Source: Magnolia sinica
Lineage: Eukaryota > Streptophyta > Magnoliopsida > Magnoliales > Magnoliaceae
Length of the DNA: 64,000 nucleotides
Assembly: GCF_029962835.1 (NCBI RefSeq)
Contig: NC_080577.1
Span: 28,068,501-28,132,500, forward strand
Reading direction: 5' to 3'
A program made the position numbers and the translations under genes. The notes under the pieces were generated by a model. The model had not been told where the DNA came from, ran no database searches, and saw only the letters and a program-made list of their open reading frames with translations. Every line of letters begins with the position of its first letter. The stretch's first letter is position 1. Shown piece after piece: positions 1-11,000 of this stretch.

Positions 1-1492
1 GCTCTTGACTTCTTTTCCTTGTCTAACTTCTTCAATCCTTCCTTACCACCCGTCGCTTCTTCTGGGTTTACATTCTCAAACACTTTGGCATCTTCAGCAC
101 AAAGCTGCATTTCATAATCTATAGCTGGATCATAACCAATAGACTCCCTTTCTACTCCACGCTCTGGCATCATACTCAAGTCATCTGGTTCATAGCTGAG
201 TTGGCTTCTAATCATATTGGAAGAATCTTCTGTTCTCTGAAGAGACGATGAGAACTCGGAACCCATATCGATGGCAGCTCTGCTGTCTGTTCCAACTTGA
301 TCTTGCGAGCTTGACCTAAAAGGAACTATGAATGATTCATCTGTTACGTTATTTGATCTTTTATCCAAATTATCAGCAGGCCAAAATTCATTTCCGGCAA
401 GCGGATCAGGTAGATAATTCGTAGTGCCACTCTTATTTCCATGTTCATATATCATGAAAGCATCATTTGCCCTTCTATACCTTCCACCGCCACTTTCTGT
501 TTCTGTGAACTGCACATCCAGCTGGCTATCTCTCAATCCTCCACTAGGATGGAACCCTTCATGAGAAATTGCCGATTCATCATTTGATGCCCTCTGCTTA
601 TAGATCACTGCCTGGCCACTCACTATATCAAATTCAGACATTCTCTGGTTTGGAACTGTGGTCAAATTTCGTTCAGGAGGAAGTATAGGATCTTCCACAA
701 CTCTACTTTGTTGCCTCTTTACAGTGACCTCTTTTTCAGCAGAAAACATGCCTCTATCAGAAAAATCTGTTTTCTCTTCATCATCTCGCAATAGAAAATT
801 CTGAAAAGCCTGCCAGTTTTCACCATTAGCATCCTGTCCATAAACTGCACTATCCCCATCATTTGAACTCCGAGTATTGGTAAACTTGGAATGACTTCCT
901 TTACCTTTTGCAGATCTCACAGAGTTCTTATGATTCCTTACTGGAGCATCAGACTGCAAATCATCATCATCTTCATTGGTCTCGGGTTCCGAAGCTGATT
1001 GAGACTCACTTCCTGATGAGTCGTGCTTCTTCGAAGTAATATAATTGAGGTTTCGAATAACAACCATGCCCGGTTGTTTCTTACCTGATCGACCAACTTT
1101 TTTCCTCCGTATTCGAATCTGTAAGTCTTCTTTCTCTAACTCTGACATGTTTTGATCTCCACCATCTTGTGATTTTGCAGTGGAAGTACCCATTTCCGAA
1201 CTTTCTGACTCGATATTGCTATCTTTACTATCCATGGAATGCCTTTTATGCCCCATTCTTTGTGCAGCATTGAATCTGGGATCCTCCATTGGAGGATACG
1301 GTGGCTGGAAAAATGGGGCATTTCCCGGATAGTTCTGATAGTAAGGCACCCCTTGCATAGGATACTGTTGAAAGACTGGAGCACCCGGTGGAGAATGAAT
1401 AGGCCACTGGGGATACATAGGATGTTGAAAGTTGCCTTGAAAATATTCATGAGGGCCTGAAGGAACCTGGGAATGGATGGGAGGCCTTTGAT
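1..1492 (-). CDS. CIP7: CIP7-like exon 9 (large, runs off the left edge)
   Basis: The acceptor AATGTCCAG precedes AT-CAA-AGG, completing the Asp codon begun in exon 8. About 496 codons are open to base 1 with no stop. Composition runs Pro/Gln/Tyr-rich, then a basic patch IRIRRKKVGRSGKK (possible nuclear localisation signal), a Ser/Glu/Asp-rich acidic run, a polar low-complexity region, and Lys-rich EGLKKLDKEKKSR at the edge. This long disordered central exon is typical of the family. Confidence 0.85.
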
Positions 1493-4400
1493 CTGGACAT
1501 TAAAAAATGGATACCCAGATCATGAATTTATGATGTTCAAGTAAAATGTAGAGAAAAGCATAACTAGTCAATAAACCCGTGGAACTAATGTCGACATGCA
1601 TGATGTTTTGAAAATAAAAGGCACCATAAAACAAGCTTGACCCAGCCTTAGGCTGGGCTTGGACCTACTAGCTTGGTTTGTGGGACGGGCTTGGCCTTGC
1701 ATTCAGGGCCTAATCGGGTCGGGCTTTGGCTAAGTCATTTTAGCCCAACCCGACTTTATATGTACGTGTTTTATCCTACAAATATGTCATTCTAATCCTT
1801 AGTCAGGCAACCGTCTAATTTGAATGTGGACAATTGGTTTCATTCCTCTACAATGTTTATTTCTTTATGCATGCATGGCCCACTTGATAAACAAATACAT
1901 AAGGAAAAATCAAGGGGGGAACAGGGATTTTATCAATTTTCAGGCTGGATCAGGTTGGACCGGGTTGATACCGGGCCCAACCAAAAAAAAATTCAGGTCG
2001 AGTTTGGGCCTGCTACACTAGGTCCATGCTGGGCTCGGGACTTGGGTCTTAAATGCTGGGTCAGTCCCGGGTCTAACCTGGCCCATTGCCACCCCTATAA
2101 AAAACATTTCTTTAATAGACAAAGCACCCGTAATTGTAAACCTAAACTTTTTAGTTTCATTATTGCACCCTTTAGTTTATTTGGGATAAAATTCATTTCT
2201 CCCTAGGAAATTGTAGGAGAATTAAATTTTGGTTGGATGTTTCGAATGGACCTTGGCGGAATCCTTTCCGAGCGTGTTTTCTATCAATCTGAATCCTAAT
2301 ATCTTGGTCAGTCAAGGGTGGGGGTTTTCTCGAGGGTTTTAGTTTTCTTTAGAGATTGAGCCCCTTAATTGTGTTTGTTTAGGGAGTTGGGTAGCCTGGG
2401 AATGGCTTTGTATTTTGTTTTATGTTTTCTTCTTGTTTTTTCTTTTTTCTTCTTTTATTCTTTTTTTTTTATTCTGTTTTTCGGGAGTTTTCCTCCTGTG
2501 CTTTGCTTCGTTCTCTGTCTGATTAATAATATTCTTGCCTTTCAAAAAAAAATAATCTTCATAAGACATGAGAATAGTCCCAACTGATGGCTTTCAACAA
2601 GAGAAAGAAGAATCTGTCAATGGCTGAGGGACCCTTAGCCAAATTTAAGGAAAGGAAAAATAACAGAAACAACCCAATTTTTTCAGGAGGAATGATGTAC
2701 AATGCAATGCTAAAGCAGAAAATAACTCCTGCATAGTGGTGTCATACACTGGGACCCAAACATGTGATGTCAACCATTTTGACTGGCTGCTTGTGGGCCC
2801 CGATGTAATCTGCATGGCGTTGCTAAGGGAGCACCAAAGTTTTCTTCTTTTTTCTTTTTCATCTTTTTTTTTGTGCGTGTGTGTGTGTGTGTTCATATAC
2901 TCCAGTATGTTATCCTATGTCATTCTTCAGTTTCCAAAACACCAAGCTTCCAATAACCAATCAAACAACCATCTGTGACTTGCATAAAGAGTACTGATCA
3001 AATAAGTAAAACCTGAAAGGTCTCGCATTCTACATAACATGGAACCCAACAGAATATTTTGTCACCCAACAGAATATATTGTCGCATTCTTCAAAAAGTT
3101 GCATTTCTTTCTATAGTAGTGATCAAATTATTATGCATTGGTAGCTTCTGTAAATATTGAAGATCTTTTGGTCAACGAGAAAGAGGTGTTTTGGTACGTT
3201 GTTCAAAAACCAGGAGCTTAGATTCATCTCAATCAACCGAGGATAAACCGAGAGTAATTAATCAAAGGACTGATTAGTTGAGCTGGTGACCCAGACTAGT
3301 TCTTATAAAATTTGACCCGGTTTAACTAAAAAATCAATAAGTAAAATAAAATGGGAAAAACGTCCAAAATAATCTTCTGTTAGAAGAGGAGTGAAGTTTT
3401 GTCATATTATTATAATATAAGATGCAAAACTTAAAAAATTCTCAAACAATATCAAAAGTTGATGAATGATAAAGTGGAATAGGGAGGTTGGGGGATCGCA
3501 GCATAACTAATTGAGAGATTATAGTCTCGATGCATCTGGAGTGCCCTAAAGGGCCCATCTTTTACAGATGGAGCATTGGTCATAGATCTACACCATAGAC
3601 CTGACGAGCATCTACACAGAATGGTTCAAAGATCTAGGTTGTTGACCTGATGAGCCTCAACAGAGATGGGGTTTGCCTCAAAAATCTTCCAAATTTTATG
3701 ATCTTGTCCATCCAATCTTTGGGATTTTCTAAACCCTTGTTGTATTTAGCCATAACCATTTGCTATTAGGCTGCTCATTGAAGAGTTAGGATCTACCAAC
3801 GTGGAACATTTTGTGGTATCCCCCACCCCGATGGGACTTATCAGATCAATGATCTGGATCACTGAAAATGAGCCCCATTTGCACAAACTAGCACATCAGG
3901 AAAAGTCTAGGTGTTAGGGACAATTGCTAACCACTACCACCACCATCATCATCATCTAAGCCTTATACCAACTAATTGGAGTCAGCTACATGTGTAATAT
4001 ACTAGCAATTTTGGGGTGTAATTTTTTTTTTCAATTATTTAATCATAACGGGTCATTTTAACCATTTAAACCAAGATATGTGACAATCCGTCCATTAGAT
4101 CACCAATCCAAACCATGAATCATCGATCCAAACCATCTAAATTAAGTGGTAACTAATTGATTTTCAAATATGCCTTTAAAATTATCATCTGATAGATATA
4201 TCATCAAGAACTTGAGAATTGCCCATTGGACCACTTGATCTTTCTATAGACCACCGTTTAATATGTTCATTGACACAATATTAACAACGCTATATAAAAA
4301 TCTTAATTCGAATAAGGATAAAAAGCTGAGATCTAAGGCCAAGAATTCTTGGACTTTCAATTTTAGCATGTTTTGTGGACCCTAAAAAGTATACTAGCTT

Positions 4401-5041
4401 CTTATTTCATGACTTTAGTAGATATTCAAGACCATGATTTTAAATTATTTTAGTATATGTAAAATCATAAAAATTATCCATATGTATTATAACTATACAT
4501 TTGAGCATCGCCCATAATATTATACACTTATTTTTTTACCTCGAAATTATTTTTCCCGTGATCTTTATAATAAAAACTTCATTTTGATATAATGATTGGA
4601 TATAGAAACTTTTAGTATGGCCCACACGATCGTAGCATGTACACACTCGATTAATACACCCTATTTTACATGAACGAATGTGTACAATAATTGGTGCACC
4701 GCCGCCTCTATAAACACTTGTGATTTCTCTACAATTAACCATGATCATTTTGATCAAGAAACCATTTTTAGAAGAGGGCATAAGGTATAAACAATCTAAT
4801 CATACGCTTAGATCAAGGAGACTGTACTTGTGGGATCCACATCTCCATGGCACGTCTGCACATATTTTTGTACTCTCATCCATCCTAAAACCTCTCCTCA
4901 TTACTTCACACCCTTAAGATGAGAGATACGTGTTTACCATGTATTTATCACGTGTTTACCATGCATGTGTATTGATGAATGGGGCTTTGACTCCTCTATA
5001 TAAAACATGCCAAACCACTCTCCGTAAGCACTTACACTTTC

Positions 5042-5087
<46 letters not shown>

Positions 5088-8030
5088 GAGAAAGAAATGA
5101 AAAGAGAAGTTCTATGAGCTTAGCTTCTGATCTAAAATGTTTATCAAGTGAGTGCTCTAATATTATATCTCTTAAATGTTTTAGATCAAATCCAAGTAAA
5201 CCCTATGGAGTGTAAACTGAGATGAACTATGGGCTAACCATGGGATCAGCATGTGTGGGCCCCACACGTTGTCACGTAAGCAACAACGTGGTACCCCATA
5301 CGTTGCCTCACGGGGGCAAATGCATTGGCCCCATGTGTGGACATAATCAATGGTAAGGGTGGGCCCCACCCTTCTATAAGATTTCGTACATGTGGGTTTT
5401 TCCATCTAAATTTGAAATTTTATTTATTTAGTTATTTATTTATTTTTGTCATTTTTGAAAATATAAACGAATTAGTTGGTTGCAGGATCTCATCATTAGA
5501 ATTATGGTGGGCCAACATAAAAGAAACTTGACATCTCTCTAAAAGGACCCCACCATAAGATCACGATGATTAGTAGTAAAGCTATGTGTAACTAAGCTTA
5601 GAAATAAAGCGTAATTTTGGAATATTGTTGTGATGTGAAACATTTACCTTAAGATGTGGCGGCAGGCCCCATGAAGATTGATCCCATTCCATAGATGGGC
5701 CCCACCACCAACCTTGATGTATAGAGTGAATCATTTTATGGTAAATTTGTATATACTATTAACTAATCGTGATAAGATCATCACCTGATCATGTGTTGGG
5801 CCACATATGTTAAGAATGCCTAGGAAATGGACCTTACCACAAGATCATGTTTATCAAATTAAATCATTTGTGTTTTTCATATCTTGTATTATGTTATAAT
5901 CCTGTAAGTGGTAAATCCATCATAGGCACTTAGTGCAAAGGTGGGCCCCACATAAAATTAACCGTACCTTTAGATATATTATTTATTAAGTGTAAATATG
6001 GATTTAAGACCATATAAATCTAGATCCAGACTGTTGAAATTAGAGAAAAGATCCTAATAATGAATGTTGATCAAAGGTTTAATAAACTAATTAAGGTATT
6101 AGATTTAAGAAAACTAAAAATCTATTGATCTAATGTTAGATTAGATAATCCGATCAAAGATCAATCAGGACCATTGGACCAAAATCGTGAAAAATAAGAA
6201 AATAAATGGTCGGATCGGATAGATCTAAACATCCAATTGTCTTTAAGGTATATCTTGATCTTAAGACAAACTAAACAAAGATTAATACATTTGATCTACG
6301 GTTAGAAACATGGTATATGGATTATCTACGACTCAGATCTAAGAAATTAGGGACTTAAATGACCGATTTAGTGGACTAATGTAACAATCTTAAAATCTTA
6401 CTCATTTTTACAAGTGTTCTAAGAAAATGAACATTAAAGAAGAAATTAATTTGATGCTTGTATTCTAACTATGACTCAAAAAAAGAAACTTTCTATGGAT
6501 CATAGACCCGAGTGTAGTCTTCAGATCCATGAGAAAATAATCAAAATGTCAAAATGGTTGAATAAGGAATAGACATTATGGGTAAGTAGTCACTATCACA
6601 GATGGATTTTTTCGCATGCATTGCATAACATTACATGCTTACTTTTGCTTAACTTTTATAATCTGTTAATATTTGTTTAAGTATGCAATATGTCATTCTG
6701 AGAACACCAGACAACTCGAGGATCAAGTTATTCCTTAAATTCTCGGGCAGAGTTTCCAATGGAACCCAACTTGGTACCAATAAGGCCTCCACCTTGGATT
6801 ACGGTCGAGGCTTTGGAAGGAGTTTAGCCATATCTAGAGTGGGTCACTCATTGCCAGACTATACAGTTACACACGGTATATGAGATACCTCAAGCCAGCG
6901 TTCGTGTAGGATATGAGTAAACTCCTACACGTGTTGGACTTATATTGATCTCAGTCGGATGGATGTTGGCAGGCCGGACGTTGTGCGCAGCTATGGCCCT
7001 ACTTGTTCACTAAGGAAACCGTTTATGTGGTAATGTGGCATATTAAGATTTCCTATATATTATATCATGCCTATGTTGTGAATCATAAGTGCAAGTACTT
7101 GTTAGGCTGTTAGCTCATTCTGTTGATTGGAAAACCATCCAGGATAGGGAAATGAACCGGAGTCTCCACGTGTAGAGTGATGACATTAAGAGGCGTGCTC
7201 TTAGAGATTTGCTGCGAGAATAAAGAATTTTCCATTTTATATTTGTTGCTTTTAAATAATGAGGTATGAACTTGGACTAGATATTAGCCAATAGATAATT
7301 GATAGTTTTAACTGGATGCATGATAATTAATTAAATGTACTATTTGTGATGATTATTATAGTTATGAGTATAATATTACCCCCTCCCCATCGAGTCACAC
7401 CCTCGACTCGGCAACTAAGTCAAGTGAACTCGGGTTTCTAAAGCCGGGGGGTGTGACAACATGAATCCTTATCCACCATGCCACTTTATCAAGGGCCATA
7501 ACTTCAGTTAGACCATAGATCATCAAGTCTTGTTACTACCTCCAGCCACGCCCTTTTGGGCCCTATTACAGACAATTGATCTAGTGGGTTATCACGAGGA
7601 TGTGAAACACCTAAAGAATTGCATATCTGAACCCTCCTACGTTGTGAATTTCACTAATTAAATGGGGACCGTGGTTTTTTTCACTCAAGTATCTTTAACC
7701 TTCCATTGTTTGCCAATTGATGCATGGATAAGACCAGTTGTCTATGATTCTCATAATACAACCCATCCATCGACTACTAGATCAACGGTCCCAATCATCC
7801 CAAGACATGTGGTGGAGAATCTAGAAATGGATTCGGCTCATGTGGTTTCTAGCAAACTTATTTCTACAAATCACACTATTGGTTAATTAAATCAATCGCT
7901 TCTGGAAGATGAACTTGGGAGTTGGGACTTATTGAGGCAGCTATTCATCATGAAACCAATTCTGAAGAGGATGTGTTGGCTAAGCAGGATGCAATTAGAG
8001 AGTCACTACTCATATCTCAAGCGCGCGCGC

Positions 8031-8064
<34 letters not shown>

Positions 8065-11000
8065 CATGCCATTTTAGTGGTAAAGAAACATTATCCATAT
8101 GATGTGTTGAGGGTTCAATTCCCACTTTACATTTTTTACCAACTTTATTGCTCTATAAAACTTGGCTAGTCTACCGAGGAGAACTCAGGCGAGTTTTGTA
8201 CATACCGAGTTGGATAGGAAATCAGCTTGTTTTGATGTTTGTCCAAGTTGATTCGACAGATTCTCAAGTAGACTCGCCAAGTTTTTAAATAACGGTTGGT
8301 ATCTTCAAAAAATAAAGGGATTTTAAAAAAAAAAAAAAAAACCCTTAATTCCTGTTATAATCTAAAAACCTAAGAGATGGGAACCATACCTGCATTGGCA
8401 TCATTACTTTTCTCATTGGTCTCCTTGCCCAACTCAACGTGGGATTCAGGCCATGGTTCCCTGAATTCCTTCTGCTTCATAACATCACCAGAGAGCACAA
8501 TGCCCATAGCATTCATAGAAGAGAAATCTGATTGAGTAGACATTGCTTCGGCTGCCTCAATTTCCAGCCATTGTCCAGTTTCATGCTTTTGCTTCCACAA
8601 TTCCATATACCTCAAGCATGCTTCTCTGTTTTAAGAAATAAGCATCCACCAAGGGCAAGCTTTAAATAGAAAACCACCACCAACTTACATTTGAAAGAAA
8701 GAAAACGATAAAGTGATTTTGTCAGAAAATCCTTTGAGCAATAAAAAAAGGAATACACCTACCTCAAACGCGTTGCCCCAAAGCATTCGGCAAATGATAT
8801 CAACTGTGTCATTTGATCCATGTCAAAACCCGCAGCTACAGCACGTGCAAAGGCCATGCCCTGTTCTTTCTGCAACACAGTTTTGCGTGTCTCGAGCACT
8901 CTCAAAAGCTGGACTCTGGCAAAAGAAATAAGCATGAGCCAGAGAAAATTGCAGCCCATAATAGAAAAGATGTATCTCAGGCCAGACGGAAGTCTGCAGT
9001 AGATATTCACATTCACACAATTTTGATACGTGTGCACACATGCATGTATCAGTATATCTGCTTGTATAATGTAAGACTAGATTACTAATTCTCTCTCTTA
9101 TTTACTCAATACCTTAAGGGTATTTTTGGATTGCATGATTCCATGGAAAGGAAATGGAAACTTTAATCATTACTAAATGATAATATCCACTGAGCACAAT
9201 GGAAAATTGGATTCCGATTTTAGGGTACCTGCTTGGACAACAAGAGGAACTCTCATATCCATTAGACAATAATTACCAAGTTTCATGAGTCAAAGATTCC
9301 TAAATATGTAAAATTCTAATGATTGCTTTGTGGAATCCACCATTTTCCTTGCTATCCCAAACTGTCACATCAAAGAAAACCTTTTTCCTTTTCCATTGAT
9401 TTCCGTGGCAAACATGTCCTAAGATTAATGGGCCATGGACAACGTTTCACATCCTCAGGCCCATCTTAATGACATCCAAGTTCACTTTTTTATTTATGAT
9501 TTTGTGCTTTGGGAAGTTCACTGGTACAAGAGTTGATCAACCTTAAGAGGCCATTGTGCCTGACTCAGCCATAGCCACTACAGATACAATCTTTAGGGCA
9601 GTTATTGCATAGGGGACTTGTACATGTGATCCGAAGCTGCTAACTCAGCTAAGCCAAGTCTTTAAACCAAGGGTTGAAGATGTGCAAGGAAGCAATTACT
9701 ATTCTACCCTTGTAAAGGACTACAGGCTCAACCTACAGAATTCAGCATGACAAAGTTAGTAGAATGTCAGTATTCTTACTTCGAGGTCTCCTCTTGTGTG
9801 GTGGAACCATTTGATTCAGCTGTTTGTACGCCGGGCTGCAATACATGAAAAGAAACTCTATTTAGAACAGTTATTATCAAGTCCTCGCATGATTTCTTCT
9901 TTTTTTTTAAAAAAAGACATCACATGACGGGGGCATGAGTGGTGCCAATACCTTGAAAAGAACAATTGCTTTATCTGCATTAGTATCAACAATGGGCTTG
10001 CGACCTGTCCATAATAGTGTAGAGTCATATGAAGGATATTGCATCAATCAGCATTTATTTTAAACATTCATCAGCATCTAATAATTCCAGAACATAAAAA
10101 TGGAAAAGCAATGACAAAATCAGTTTGTTACGGAGTGAAGACCAGAGATGGGAAGAACCATGACCAAGACAAGAAAATGAATTTCCATGGACTGTCTCGT
10201 GTATAGATTTGAAACAAATATCGCTGATAGAAATAGGAATGGAAACAATGTAATATGCATAGATAAATGTGCTTATCAAACTAAAAATTATTCATACACT
10301 TATACATGTACTGGTCAGATGATCCTAACTGTCCGAACTATGACACAGAACATAGATGGTGTTACAAAAAGGACCATTAACCAGTCAACGCATGAATGCA
10401 TCCAGGACAACACAAATATCTTTAATTTGTTAGTACCTTCAATGCTTTCTGTGGATCTTGCTTGATGACCTTCCACCTGCTACACAGAAAAAGGACTAAA
10501 GTTCACCATTATTTTTCTTAAAGTACATGGATCACGCAGGACTGGCCGAGGGTATTACTTACAGTGCTCAACCCTGGATTGTCAACGCTCTGACTAGCAA
10601 TTGCTTCATCAATCTGTAAGATCTCAGATTCTATAGTATTCACTCGCTCCAAGACCTCAGGCGTGCTCACAAACCGAACAAACCTAACAAAGCCATATTA
10701 GATTTCATAATTTGATCAGTCCCCTAAAATATCAACCAGTTTGCTAAGAAGAAGCAACATAAACAACTAAGCATGCATAGGTGGGTTCCCTGACAACTGT
10801 GCTAAGGTGCAATGTGGGGTGCGACTGTTGGCATGTGAGTGGGGTGTTGGTGCTAATGTATTGGTGGGTGCCCTGCTATTTTTTGTAGTCAACTACACGA
10901 GCATGGCCCTTTATGTGTGTAGGGGCTCCAATATAAGAGGATTTCCTGGAAACTGCCCCTCCACGACCCTACTTTGCTTGCTCACCTTTGGGGCATGTGT

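Larger units (their letters stand above)
3993..7458 (+). mobile_element. Solo LTR, 3.47 kb, inside an RTE LINE
   Basis: Begins TGTAATAT and ends GGTGTGACA (TGT...ACA) with 5-bp direct repeats ACATG at 3988-3992 and 7459-7463. Joining the flanks restores a continuous RTE sequence (GGCTACATG then AATCC), which fixes both ends. CTATATAAAAC near 4,997 with a (GA)n tract just after it looks like promoter and leader. No gag, pol, primer-binding site or partner LTR is seen, so this is a recombination-derived solo LTR. The lineage (Gypsy or Copia) cannot be told. Confidence 0.65.
1493..8389 (-). other. CIP7-like intron 8 (6.9 kb, transposon-filled)
   Basis: Bounded by GTATGG (donor, 8389) and TCCAG (acceptor, 1493). 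It holds a hAT-like MITE, an L1 3' end, an RTE LINE split by a 3.47-kb solo LTR, and several microsatellites. I found no further exon. Parts of 2,600-3,900 and 7,620-8,000 show nothing I can name. Confidence 0.8.
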
